Below, in pieces: positions 10,890-22,739 of a stretch of DNA of 64,000 nucleotides. Numbering within the stretch: the first letter of the stretch is position 1; every line of letters starts with the position of its first letter. Both the position numbers and the translations under genes were made by a program. The stretch comes from Erigeron canadensis (lineage: Eukaryota > Streptophyta > Magnoliopsida > Asterales > Asteraceae). The notes under the pieces are model-generated. The model saw only the letters and a program-made list of their open reading frames with translations, did not search any database and had not been told where the DNA came from. The DNA is taken from positions 1,612,001-1,676,000 of the forward strand of contig NC_057764.1 in the NCBI RefSeq assembly GCF_010389155.1, written 5' to 3'.

Positions 10890-11934
10890 AAAATCAAAAC
10901 CCTTCCATTCGATATACTTTCACTTCTAGTCGATTTTAGGGTTCTTTGAGGCAATATTCAACAGCTTATTCGTCGTCCAAGATCTATAGGTTGCTCGAGA
11001 GTTTCAAGGCATTCAAACATCGATTTCTTTAGCTTTTCATTGTCTTTCACACTTTGGTACAAGATGTTTACTCTTTCTTTTGCTATTTGTGATTTATATA
11101 TGATTATGTTTAGCTAAATACTTCATCATCTACTGAGATGAAGTGACACAATGAATTATGGTTTCATACTTCTATGAATTCAAGTTGATAGTTAAACGTT
11201 TTGTCGAGATCTTAATGTTTTGAGTTCTTTTTCACTTATCTACTGTTTTGTTGATGATGTATGAATGATTTAGAGGTATCTAAGTTTAGGAGTACATTGT
11301 TTTAGTTGATTGGATACAGTCAATAGGTATTAACTTGTGGTAATAAGTTGATAAACAACAATAGATAATATAATTCAAAGTGTTAACGGTTTGGTAAAAT
11401 TGGTAGACGAAATTGTTTGCAATAACAAAACAAATTAGTCAAATTAGTAGATATTGATAGAGAAGGTGGTAACCGGATCTTAGGGATTGAATCACTTGGT
11501 TAATGGGTTCGGGTTGGATAATACGCCAGGAGCGCTACTAGTGAATTCTTTGTCTAGACCTCGTTATCAAATCAACATAATTAAATTGGTTTTAACTTAA
11601 ATGCAACCTAAATAAGTTGTGTCATGGAGTCGAAGTAGATGATCCTTTAACTAATCTTGATATTAAATCAACGCTTTATTCTTTTAGTTCTTCAGAATTA
11701 CTAATTTTATTAATCAACTCACTTTTTCAAATCCAACATGACGGGAGTCTTTAAAATCCAAAACTCTTTTTAAAGCTACATTAAACTCGCTCACTCTTAA
11801 TCAGTCTTTGTGGATTTGACCTGGACTTATCTTTTAACTATATTGCATACGAACGGGTCCACTGACCAAGAGTGTGTAATAGACAGTTCTATGGTATCTC
11901 TTGTTCTTAAATTTAACTCGATTTTTACACATCA
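10890..11934 (+). repeat. Right part of the split Tat-like LTR
   Basis: Begins AAAATCAAAACCC, the natural continuation of CCATAAATAC at 8645, and ends TTTTTACACATCA. The layout (AACCCTT-like leader, then a stretch near the end with GTGGATTTGACCTGG and ACTATATTGCA) parallels the 3' third of the 48462-49979 LTR. No internal element sequence follows, so this too appears to be a solo or truncated LTR. Confidence 0.6.
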
Positions 11935-12572
11935 TGCTTATTTTAAGATACCTAAAAAACCATAAGAAAAACAACTATAAATATCTATCAGCACTATATA
12001 ATTTGGTCATAAACAGGGTATGGGAAGGGAAGTTTAGCTTGTACAATGTAGAGTTTATGATGAGTATATAACTAGAGGTGTCATGATAAAAGAATTAGAC
12101 TCTAAGATTGAGTGATGATTAATAGTTTTGTTTACCAACCAAGTATAAATAATAGCTATACTAAAATTCGTAAAGTTCGATTGTCCGATTCTAGGTAACT
12201 ACTTTTTCTTTTCCATGATACGAGTATAAAAGAAGAAAATTGATGGTCCTCAATGACGACGACTAAATGAGAGACCTAATTGACCAATCTAAGTATACTT
12301 CAGAGTTAAATGGTGGAGAATTAAGCATCAAATAACTCATTTACAGGGTGCGTTACAACCATTTGGATAACATTAAAAGTTTGGTTAATTTTTTTGCAAT
12401 AAAGTTTAATTGACGTACAATGTGTTATTTGTTGCGTAATTTACTTTATTAATAGAGCTTTATTATGCATATGAATATGCTTATCCGAATGAAAAGAAAA
12501 TATGTTTGAATAACAAAATTGAACTTCCTTTTGTGCTCATATTAAAAGGATCCTTTTCTAACGGACGGTCAG
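11935..12572. other. Unassigned AT-rich sequence
   Basis: No coding similarity or paired termini recognised. Confidence 0.4.
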
Positions 12573-12682
12573 GTCGATAGTATTCGATATCAGAGGAACA
12601 TTTCACCATACAATGATGAATCCATACGTGTAGTTTAAACTACGAGAGGTAGCTGTTACATGTGATTTAGGGAAAAAACCCA
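12573..12682 (-). mobile_element. Truncated SINE, same family as 35838-36064
   Basis: Words in the same order as the full SINE (TATTCGATATCAG, CATACAATGATGAAT, GTAGTTTAAACTACGAGA, GGAAAAAACCC) identify its 3' half in the same orientation. The promoter half with the B box is missing. Confidence 0.6.
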
Positions 12683-12704
12683 TAGACTTGTCACTAAAAA
12701 TTAG

Positions 12705-13080
12705 GAATGCATCCACCATTTAATGTCCATTAAAACTCTTTTTGAAATACACAAAGACCTCTCAATTGAACCCAAGAAGTCGAAATATCTTAATGTTGTA
12801 GTCCTATCTTACATCTGGACTATTTGGAAGACTCGTCATGACAAGATCTTTACAAATAAGAGAACCTCTATCCGTTATGCCATCAAAGAAATCAAGTTCA
12901 CAAGCTTTCTTTGGGTGTCAAATAAAGCAAGTTCGTCTCGAATCCAATGGACAAATTGGTCAAAGTTCAATACATGTAATCTCTGATTTCTTTTTTGGTT
13001 CTGTTCTTCTATGTTTACCAGCTACTTGCTAGTCACCCATTTATGATGAATAAAACCGAATGTTAAAAAAAAAGAAAAAA
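12705..13080 (+). pseudogene. LINE 3' end: reverse transcriptase C-terminus with poly(A)
   Basis: A frame from about 12723 encodes SYIWTIWKTRHDKIFTNKR, then FLWVSNKASSSRIQWTNW, ending at a TGA near 12984. This pattern is the C-terminal tail after the zinc-binding reverse transcriptase region of plant L1-like LINEs. It is followed by ~80 bases of 3' UTR with AATAAA-like GAATAAAACC and an A-rich tail at 13063-13083. The 5' part, including endonuclease and RT, is absent, as expected for a 5'-truncated LINE insertion. The left junction is uncertain. Confidence 0.75.
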
Positions 13081-13189
13081 AAAGCAATTATGTATTGATC
13101 CCGTATAGATATACGGTGGTTAAAAGAAATATACAGAAGCTCAAGAAACCAAGTAAATCCCTAGCAGGAGTGGATCTCCGGATCGGCTA

Positions 13190-13485
13190 TTAAACAAACC
13201 GGGTCAACAACCGGGCGAGATTGAAACTTGGATCAGGGTAAAAAGTCGTCGGGTCGGGATCCACAACCGGGCAGGATATGTCGGCCAGAAAAGGAAAGGA
13301 ATACAGAGATCGATCATGAAGGTATACTTATAAAGAAACCGGATTAGAAACCGGGTGAGATGGGAGGATCGGAACTTATTAGGGTTGGATATTTCCCTTC
13401 CCTCCTTGATTATGCTGCTTCTATATATATTAGATATATATGACCGGGTGAGAAGCCGAGTGAGATACCGGGTCGGATCTTAATA
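13190..13485. repeat. Irregular ACCGGGT-rich repeat block
   Basis: The word ACCGGG(T/C)(G)AGA recurs at irregular spacing (near 13197, 13210, 13267, 13350, 13442, 13468), linked by GGATC/GGATCGG words. This may be the subterminal repeat zone of a hAT-like element or an LTR; no termini recognised. Confidence 0.4.
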
Positions 13486-14539
13486 GGGTCGGATTTTCTC
13501 TCCACCGCTCCCCTTTTGCTTTCTTGATTCCTTTACCCTGCCGTCTCTCTCAATTCCACCCACACGAGATATACACATATGTGCAACAGGGCCTAATTGA
13601 ATCTTAATACACATACATGCGCCTTTTACTTTGGGCTCGGCCCAATGTGATTCTAGCAGAGTTATGTATATTGACACATATATACGGTTATATATATATA
13701 TATATATATTCACAGACATACATATATATATGTTATAAACGCGTACACGTTGTATCATTACTACAAAAGGATCATTCACTGTAGGTGAATCTTTGAAAGG
13801 GTTTTGTCAACCTCTTAAATATTATTGTATAAATACTCTGTCAAGAATCCTGCAAGAACACATTCAATTCAATCGCATTTAATACTTATAGGCAATCAAG
13901 ATTCAATCATAACAATCCACATTCATATCATATTTATTACACAATCATTGACATCTTAAACTCGCTAAGAGTTTATTAGGTTCGCACTGATTTATCAGGA
14001 GTTGTAATGATTGTGTGATAACCCTAGTCCGTCACTGAGCCAATCAATCTAGGCTTAAACATGTATGGTTTTAGCACTTAACTAATTCAATTTAATTTAT
14101 CTAGAGAAGTAATTTTAAGATGATCACCTATACATCTTTTATACACATCTATAAAACAAATTAAACAGCAGTAGATGATATGTCAACGAATTAGACTTGT
14201 AAGGCTAGTTATGTGTCCACTTTGTGGTTTTTTCCTAGGTATCATGGGTCTCTTACATGCAAATATGGTGAGTGGTATTAGCAATGCTATCACCCATCTA
14301 CATATGGGAGAGCAAACATATTAGGACATTGCTAAGATTCGAACCCGACAGTGGCGTATTGAGGGTGTTAGCTATTTATAAGCTTTGTTTTTTTTTTAAA
14401 GCTAGCTCTATGTGTCATTCAATGGAAGTGTCCATATTAAATGATATAAAACTATTTTCCTAGTTTTCATGCGTGTTAAAACAAAATTCATAGATATTCA
14501 ACATCAACTAACGAAAAAATGTCATCACGTATTATCCTA
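13486..14539. other. No gene recognised; contains (TA)n
   Basis: A (TA)n tract lies at 13689-13709. The remainder has LTR-like composition but no paired ends, PBS or coding region. Confidence 0.4.
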
Positions 14540-14542
14540 TAA

Positions 14543-16468
14543 GGCCTATGCCAACGCCTAATCGACAGGTCGACGAGGACTGGGTTGGCAGTGCCCCCAT
14601 CGAAGCATGTCCTCACCTCCCCCTTCGACCCAACAATGATGGTAGACGAGTGGGAGCGGGCCAAGTTGACCGTTATACGAGTACTTGTTTATTTTATTAT
14701 TTTTTTTTTTGAAGTTAACGGCTACAAATTTTGTAAAAAAGAACCCACCTTATATATACATAAACTTCCATCATTCTATTATCAACCCCATTTCATTTAA
14801 AAAACACACACACACACACATACAAATATAAAACCATACACCATTTCATAAAACAAAAATGTCAAGTTCTAACGAAGATTCAACATCCTACGTTCGTAGG
14901 TATACAATAGATACAGAAATGTTGAAAACATTTGTTACTTTTTTGAAAGATGAAGAAAGAGAAGCCGAGAGTTCCACACGGTTGAACATACCAAGAGCAC
15001 CAAGAAGGTACATACCCAGAAACCACGCCAATGTGGCAACCCGTTTATTTAATCATTAGTTAACCACGTAACTCGTCTTTCCTGGTGATTATTTTCGCAG
15101 GTATTTTCGAATGCCCAAGGAAATGTTTATCCGTATAGTGAAGGATATACAATCATTTAGCGTCATACAACCATTACCGACTCACTTTCAATACTTTTAC
15201 AATCCTCCTTTCCATGTCGTAGGTGCTTCCACTTTAAACATTTCTCAAAAAAGTACTTTCGTTGTACGCCAGCTGGCGTATGCTGCTTGAGCCAACCAAT
15301 TAGATGAGTACTTGGAAATGGGTCAACAAACGTCATACGATTCTTTGGACGCTTTTTGTAAGTGCATTGTTCAATTGTATCACGCAGAGTATATGAGAAA
15401 ACCAACCCAAGAAGATGTTGATCGATTGACCGCGAAACATTTGAAGGTGCATGGTTTCCTGGGTATGCTTGGAAGCGTTGATTGTATGTACTGGCCATGG
15501 AGAAACTGCCCCACTGCATGGCAAGGCCAATACACTCGTGGCGACAAAGGACACCCCACGATTATGCTTGAAGCGGTTGCTTCATATGATTTGTGGATTT
15601 GACATGCTTACTTTGGACACGCCGGTTCGAACAATGGCATCAACGTACTCAATGAATCTGCTTGTTCGACCAGCTCTTTAAAGATAGAGCTCCTGTGGTC
15701 AACTTTACCGCTAATGGCCAACAGTTTACAAAGATGTATTATCTAGCCGACGATATTTATGCTGAATAGTCTACACTTGTGAAGTCTTTCAAGTGTCCCA
15801 TGGACCCCAAGACCACAAAGTTCAAGCGCTATCAATAAGCTGCAAGGAAAGACGTAGAGCGTGCATTCGGGGTGCTTCAAGGTCGTTTTCAAATCCTTAC
15901 TCATGGAGCGCGTCCTTTGAGCATCAACAAAATTAAACGTATGATGTACACTTGTGTGATTTTTGCACAACATGATCGTTGATCATAACGTTCGTGCAAT
16001 TACTCCTCTCGAATTGGAGTTAACTCCAGACGAGAGGCCAATTCGTACTTGGGAGCAACGAGTTGGAACACAGTTACGTATGATGGGTGAGTTACGTGAT
16101 CGAGTGACGCACAACCGTATTTGAGGCGCTCTAGTCAAATATTTGGAACTTGCCACAAAACCATTGTCAACATTAAATTTATTTTTTACTAATAATGTAA
16201 AAGTTGTCTTTATTTATTTATGTATCGTGATGTTTTTTTTTTTATTTTGTAGATGTAATCTGTTTTATTTTTATTAATGTATTGTTTTTATTTAACAAAA
16301 GTGAGTTTATTTTATTATAGGATGAATACAAAATAAAATAAAATAACAGTTAAGGAAGATATGAAGAAGAGTTAGGGTTGCTAGTGAGTAAGGAAGATGT
16401 GATTTAAGAGAAAGAAATGCTAATGTGGCTGTGGAAAAAGGAGAAGGTGTCTTGAGTTGGCTAAGGCC
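14543..16468 (+). mobile_element. PIF/Harbinger transposon, TSD TAA
   Basis: Terminal inverted repeats are GGCCTATGCCAAC (14543-14555) and, inverted at the right, GGCCTTAGCCAAC (16468-16456), 12 of 13 identical. A perfect 3-bp TAA flanks both ends (14540-14542, 16469-16471), the PIF/Harbinger signature. The 1926-bp element holds a decayed DDE transposase. The second Harbinger gene (Myb-like ORF) is not seen. Confidence 0.92.
14859..16123 (+). pseudogene. PIF/Harbinger DDE transposase, degenerate
   Basis: The ATG at 14859 opens MSSSNEDSTSYVRRY and reaches RRYIPRNHANVATRLFNH before a TAG at 15057. The frame resumes at FPGDYFRRYFRMPKEMFIRIV and continues through KPTQEDVDRLTAKHLKVHGF. The catalytic triad regions are readable: GSVDCMYW (first D, ~15478), YLADDIYAE (second D, ~15745) and DVERAFGVLQGRFQIL (E, ~15853). 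A TGA at 15601, a frameshift near 15665 and TAG/TAA codons replacing W and Q disable it. It would have cut and pasted the element at TWA sites; it matches the plant 'Plant_tran' Harbinger family. Confidence 0.92.
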
Positions 16469-16559
16469 TAATACGCCACAAAAAAGCACCTCGTTCTTCG
16501 GTCGCTCGACATTTCGGGTTACAAAACAAAAGGTATGGCCAACCTATAGTTATCGAAAG

Positions 16560-18557
16560 TAACGCTGACAGTTTTGCCACGAAACCTGTTAACACGACAC
16601 GACCTGTTCTTAACAGGTTTTGTGTTTGGCCTTAATAAATTTCATGTCTTAACAGGTTGTTAAGACATAAATCTTAACAGGTCAAAACCTGTTAATACCG
16701 GTTAGAACCTGTTAAGATTTTTAATATATAATAATAATAATATATGTATATATCGGATAAATGTAAAACATAATGATGTAACTTTCCCCTTTCACCGAAC
16801 ATTTCCCAGATTCACACATCCATTCTTTTTCGTTGTCTCCTTTCTCAACTTCTACACATATTTGTTAATCCATACATATTACTTTGAATATCTAAGAAGA
16901 TATTCTTCAACATTCCCATCTGATCCTAACCATCATCCTCATCAACATAGATTTCGACATCCTGAAACCGGATTCTGGTAGATTCACTAGACGATGGAGA
17001 TCTCGCTAACTAACCGGATTATGGTAGATTCACTAGACAATGGAGATCTCGCTAACTACAACGACAACGACGGAGATCTGCACTGTGGATCCGATTGGCA
17101 ACGACAACGAGAATAGCCCTCTTCATCACCACCAGATTCTTCTTTATACCTTTTTTTTTCTATAGATATTGGGTTTATTTCTTCATCTTTTTTTCGATTT
17201 ATTTGAATCTGGGAAATGTTTTGTATATGTGCTATTGTATAAGAATTTGGTTTTTGTATAGAGATTTAATATAGATATAAATATTGATAAAGAAAAAGTG
17301 GAAAATTACAAACTTGACACGTTTTTCACTTTTAGTCATTAAACTTCAAAAATTGCAAATTACACACTGAACTTATCACTTTTTTCACTTTTGGTCGCTG
17401 CGTCCAGTTTCGTTAGTTTTGCTCCGTTAAGTTGCACAAATTCGTTAGTTTTTTTTTTCACTTTTCGTCCTTCCAGTTATTCCATAACTAAAATCGATAA
17501 TCGACAAACTTCAGTAATGAAAAGTGTAATTTACCTAAATTTTTTTTATATATACCTCATTCGTCCAATTTTAAATGTTATTATTTAGATTTTTTCTTAA
17601 TATTTTTACTTTTAACTTTGACTCTAAACATTTTTATTTATAACATATAGTAGTTGGTGTAAATTTTATCAATGAAAAATATATTTAAAAATTAGTTCAT
17701 TATTATATGTTTTATAACAAATTTATATAACATAGACAAAAATATTTATGGTTAAATCATAAGGCGTTATAGATTATTAGAAAAACCTACAACACGTTAC
17801 TTCAGATAAACATTACAATATCTTATTTTTATTTTCGTTCATTAATAGTTAATAAAATGAATTAAGAAAAACTATATAAGTTTGTATAACACAAAAAAAA
17901 AATTACAGTTAAATTAGACATAAGAAGACTCGAAATTCAAACATAGTCACTAAATAAATCTATCTTTATAAATAACAATTTCAATAACAATTATTTCATT
18001 GTCGTTAAAAAAATAAATAATTATTTCATCTAATCAAACTACTGTATAACAAATAGATAGTAACTGTAAACATAAAAAATTTGTTTCAAAACATAACAGA
18101 TGAATATGTATTTTCACTAATCGGCCAAAACAATATATAAAACCTGAAGTTAGACTGATTATCGATTTTAGTTATGGAATAATGGGAAGGATGAAAGCTG
18201 AATGAAAATTAACGAATCTGGGCAAGTTAACGGGGAAAAACTAACAAAGTTGACGCAGTAACCAAAAGTGAAAAAAAGTGACAAGTTCAGTGTATAATTT
18301 GCAATTTTTGAAGGTTAGTAACTAAAACTGAAAAACGTGTCAAGTTCAAGGACCAAAAGTGTAATTTTCCCAAGAAAAAATAAACAGGTTCCTTAACAGG
18401 TTTTATCGTGTTACTTGTTAATTTTCATGTCGTGTTCGTGTTAGGAAAAAATGACACAATTACTTATCGTGTCGTGTTCGTGTTCAACCCCAATAGGTTT
18501 CGTGTCTTATCGTGTCGTGTCTTAACAGGTCGTATTGGACCTGTTATGCCAGCCTTA
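16560..18557. mobile_element. Non-autonomous hAT element with nested MULE
   Basis: Ends are TAACGCTGAC (16560) and, inverted, TAAGGCTGGC (18557). The 8-bp flanks ATCGAAAG (16552-16559) and ATCGAAAA (18558-18565) fit a hAT target duplication with one change. Both subterminal zones are packed with AACAGGTT/AACCTGTT and CGTGTCGTGT words, the reiterated subterminal sites hAT transposases typically use. No transposase. Without the 1074-bp MULE the element is about 0.9 kb. Confidence 0.78.
17298..18371. mobile_element. MULE-type element with ~210-bp terminal inverted repeats
   Basis: The right end inverted reads TGGGAAAATTACAC and the left begins GTGGAAAATTACA. Arms 17298-17503 and 18157-18371 remain alignable throughout, e.g. 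CATAACTAAAATCGATAAT. Long TIRs with a GGGAAAATTAC terminus are characteristic of Mutator-like elements. A-rich AAGAAAAA flanks both sides and may be the ~9-bp target duplication. The interior is AT-rich non-coding; 17553-17755 resembles a Stowaway MITE fragment. Confidence 0.8.
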
Positions 18558-18894
18558 ATCGAAAATTGTGTAATACACAATATATAGAATACAATCAATT
18601 TAATAGTATAATTCTTTTATTAAGGTTAAATGTATGAAATAGAACGTACCTATTATTTTTACATGAAAACTCTCTAAATTAAGATTGTATGAAAGTGACT
18701 CCCATTTTTGGGGTTTACAAGTCTATAGATTCAGATGGCGTCGCTTGAAGATCAACTGGTAGTTGGCGAGGGGATTTTGTTTTCCGTTTAATCATTTTAG
18801 ATATTTTACAAGCTTATAAATATCTTAAAAGATTATATTCTAATTTAATTCTGTCGAAAATGATTTAATTCGTACAATATGTTAACTAGTTATC

Positions 18895-18934
<40 letters not shown>

Positions 18935-19135
18935 TTTACAAAATCACAACTTTAATTAGAAATTAATAGGATTTACAAAAACTTAGTAGGAACCCGAGAT
19001 ACTATCTGGGCCCACACTTACTATTATTGTTATTAATATTATTAATATTATTTATTATAATACATCACTTCTATTAGAAATTAATATCATTTATAAGAAA
19101 TTAGTAGGAACACAAGATATTATATGAGCCTCCAC
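18895..19135. repeat. Two diverged ~115-bp tandem units with (TTA)n
   Basis: Each unit has a (TAT)n tract (the first is a clean trinucleotide microsatellite, 18895-18934), then TTAGAAATTAATA, TAGTAGGAAC and GATAYTAT...CCACAC-like words. It is an old tandem duplication. Confidence 0.65.
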
Positions 19136-19659
19136 TCCTTTAGCTATAGCAAAACTAATCATACTAAATATATGAGCAACAACATGTGCTCAATAAGCAA
19201 ATAAAACTCAATCTCTTATATAAATTAAACAAAATTGTTTCTAGAACTTTTTTTCCTATGTGGCATGCCCATATTTTCTCTTAAGCTATTTTTTACAAAT
19301 TTATGATTTCATAATTATTTTTCTTTATTATCAAAAAACTATTTTTTTTATATTAGGGTCTATGTTATTTATTTTTTTACATATTATTTTTGTAACCTTA
19401 AAAACTTTTTTTTATATTAGGCCATATGTTATTTATTTTTTTACATTTTTTTGTAACCTTATATTTTTTAAAATTAATATGAAAAATGATCGATTGTATT
19501 ATAGCTCTCTTTATTTTTAATTCTATATCTACCACTGATTTATGGTAGTTAGTTTTACTCTTTTTTTATCACCTAATCGGGTTTATATATTAATGTTTAT
19601 CTTTATAAATATGTTGCTATCTCCATCTAAAAAATTATAATGTGTCGACAACAAATTAT

Positions 19660-19860
19660 ATACTAACAACAACAATAACAACAACGGTACCTAATCCGGC
19701 AAAAGCCGTGTTTGAGGGAGTTAGAATGTAGACAACCTTAACCCTACACGAAGATAGATACACTACTTTCAGAAACATCTCCGACCAAAAAGAGGAAAAA
19801 GATAGAGAGTGTAAAAAGTTTAGTAACCATACATGTTGGTCGAGTATTGTCTGACTACAT
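19660..19860 (-). mobile_element. RTE-type LINE/SINE 3' end with (TTG)n tail
   Basis: On the minus strand: GGTTGTCTACATTCTAACTC, then CGGCTTTTGCCGGATTAGGT, then a (GTT)n tail. This is the widespread plant RTE LINE (and related SINE) 3' terminus. The 5' part is not recognised. Confidence 0.65.
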
Positions 19861-21258
19861 TACAATTAGAGAAGAATAACATACACCACATAACACACTT
19901 TAGCGTAAAATGGACAATATATAGTAAAAGGGGCATTTAAACCTATTAAACATCAACCTACATATGTAATAAACATGTCTATGCACATACAACCAAGCAT
20001 GGTTCCAACAATTACGAGCGGCATGTGTAAGAATTCCCCTAAATTCCCTCCCAGCAAGCTAAAGAAGCAAATAGGGTTAAACCAGACATACACAACTCTT
20101 CAAAATTATATACATAAGTCTATATATTTTTTGGTTTTAACTTTTTAATTATATAACCCGAGCTAATTAACTAGTTATATATACTAAAAACCTATATTAG
20201 CTAGTTATGTGTTATAACACATAAATAAATAATAATTTTTATCCATTTTCATTTTAACCTTAAATTTTTCAATTTTTTAACTTTTGTCTGACATCGAAAA
20301 TTTTCGTTTTTCTTTTATTGACACTAAACCTTTGGGTTCTTTTATATACATCAAACAACTTTCATACAGCTACGATTTCACCTTTAAACATTTGGGTTTA
20401 GTTATTTTCATCGGTCTTTTATACATATGACGATTTTAATAGTTAATAACTTTCATCATCGTTACATCTTACGTTCATATAACATTTAAAACATTAATAT
20501 AGTTATTGTTTATGTTTTTATACATCTTATTATTCTTTGGCATATTTTTTTTAATTATTCTTGCTACATGTTTGGTTGTATTTTTTAAAATTTGGATTCG
20601 AATATTTGACATAGATTTGAGACAAACATTGTCGTGTAAAAACTTATTCCGCCGTAATACACGAGTACAATGACTAGTATATATTTAATAAAATCTTTAA
20701 CTTCAACAGTACTTGTAATAACTCTTGACAAAATTTATTCAAACATCAGACCTTGATTTTTTCCTTTTGTGCAACTCACCGACTCAATTATCTGGGCTTC
20801 ATATTTATGTTGGATTAAAGATAATGGGCCGGGCTTGAAGAAAAAAAGCGTAGGGTTACTAATTATGGCCTATGGGGTACTAAAATTGCTCTCTCTTTTA
20901 ACGACTTACAATATTTTTATCTATAAACGACTTCATTTTATGAAAAATGGTCTAAAGGAGCCACTTGTGTGTGTGTGTGTATGTGTAACTGTGTATTACA
21001 TGAAACTATATATTAACTACGTGAACTGTAGAGAAGTCACAGTATTTGGTGTATTGTGAATTAGATTTCGAATAATGGAGATCATCCGCTGGTGATATGG
21101 GCTTTGCTACGTCTTCATTTTTATTATGGGCTAGTCCAGCGTTGTTATTTTCATATGGATATTTTCAGTTATCCAGTAATGGCCTCTATTACATAGATGT
21201 TAGTACAGTCTATTTAAAGCTATCATATACATGTATTCGGATCATAGTTTTTTTTTTA
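19861..21258. other. AT-rich sequence, nothing recognised
   Basis: Only chance ORFs and a short (GT)n tract near 20967. Confidence 0.4.
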
Positions 21259-21259
21259 A

Positions 21260-21377
21260 GGTAAGAATGACTCGATCGAGTCCCGAGAGACAGATAGAGC
21301 TTAACTAAAACGTCGCTCGGCTCCTCGGCTGACTTCGGCTGCAAAGACTTTTCCGAAATCGAGTTCTCGTTCTTACC
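21260..21377. repeat. 118-bp foldback ending GGTAAGAA
   Basis: Left GGTAAGAATGACTCGAT and right ATCGAGTTCTCGTTCTTACC are inverted copies, with a GC-richer loop containing CGGCTCCTCGGCTGAC. It could be a tiny MITE or a structured RNA; no flanking duplication established. Confidence 0.55.
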
Positions 21378-22500
21378 TAGCCTAAAAGAGAAGGGTCAAA
21401 TTTATTGTAGAGCCGTATGCAATGCGTACTGCCCGTATGGTTGTTCGATTTTGTTTAGTTATTAATATTATTAATTATATTTTTTATTTAACAATGATAA
21501 TAAAATTTAGATCAGATTTGTTAGATATTTTTGGTTTTATCCAGGTAAGATCGGTCCAGGATCACGAAATCATCTTCTATCAGATAGGAAGGGTTGTAGA
21601 CTTGTAGCACATATACATTTAAGTAATTGTCCCATGAAATAGACCATAGATCATTTCTTTTTTCGGGAGCGTTTTGAATACATCTCTAACAGAGTAACAT
21701 TTATATCGTACGATAAAACAATCAAAGATAATGATATCAATATCAATTACTATTACAATGGGATCATCCAAGATCAGTTAGTTTTCATCACTTATATTAT
21801 TGATATCTGAGATCATTAATTTTTTATAATATTAGTGAATATGCCCCAAAAATCCAAAATATGGATGGATAGCCAATGTGGGTCAGTCTGGGTTAGCAGT
21901 TATCAATGTAACCCACAAATTACGGTTGAGTTAATTCACCTTTTCATGTATGACATAAACTCTTATTATTTTGAGTAGCCAAAGGAAAACTTAGACGGAA
22001 AGAGGCAAAAAGTCATGTTATCTGTCCTCGACATTGACACGCTTGTAAAGAGGCAATTCTTTATCCTAACGTGGTTTGGCAACTTGATCAACATAACATT
22101 TGATCTCGTTTAACCATATAACATCATGGGGTTAAAGCATATTTTACCAGGAGTACACACATACATCTTCGGCTTCTTCCGGTTGAAACCTCGATCCACG
22201 ACTATTTAGTTTCACAGTTATTTTTATGGCTAATTGGGCACTGACGGACCACTAGCCAACCAGACCATGTTCATTTTCAAACCAACCATAGGTGAGAAAA
22301 AACAAATGTCCCAATATGGAAACTCAATTTTTATTCTTTTTTATCTGTGTGATATAAACCCATGACCTCCTTATTAGTGAAGAAACTAGGTACCTCACTT
22401 CAACCACTTGGGCCAAGGTAATTGGTTTAGTTTCGTGGTATTTAACATATAAATTAATGGTTGTTTTTTTAGTGTTATGGGATTTAAATCATTTACGATC
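21378..22500. other. No gene recognised
   Basis: Unassigned sequence; the short ORFs show no family resemblance. Confidence 0.4.
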
Positions 22501-22550
22501 AACTTTACATTATGATAGCTGGTGAAAACCTTTTCATTTAACTGGCCATG

Positions 22551-22734
22551 GGTTCAATCCCATCACCCCAGAAACTTATCAACAAGGTGTAGGTGTAGTG
22601 GTCGTCGTCCTTACCTATTTCTAGAACGGCATGCGTTCGAGCCTGCACTCTACAATTGATTTACAAGTTGTCACTTGGATTAATGGGCAACAAGCTTTAC
22701 TATCAAATACTACGGGTTTCTGGTTTCGAATCCC
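22551..22734 (+). other. Cluster of three tRNA-like B-box motifs
   Basis: GGTTCAATCCC (22551), GCGTTCGAGCC (22633) and GGTTTCGAATCCC (22722) match the pol III B box GGTTCRANNCC exactly or with one change, spaced ~82 and ~89 bp. Upstream of the second and third are weak A-box-like words (GTGTAGTGGTC, GGATTAATGGGC). They suggest adjacent SINE heads or decayed tRNA genes; no complete cloverleaf was found. Confidence 0.4.
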
Positions 22735-22739
22735 ATAGG

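Noticed and set aside
13480..13779. 99-codon minus-strand ORF
   Set aside because: Tyr/Ile-rich because it crosses a (TA)n tract; no domain.
13768..13795. GGATCATT and GTAGGTGAA words recalling the 18S rRNA 3' end
   Set aside because: The words are in the wrong order and no further rRNA or ITS sequence surrounds them.
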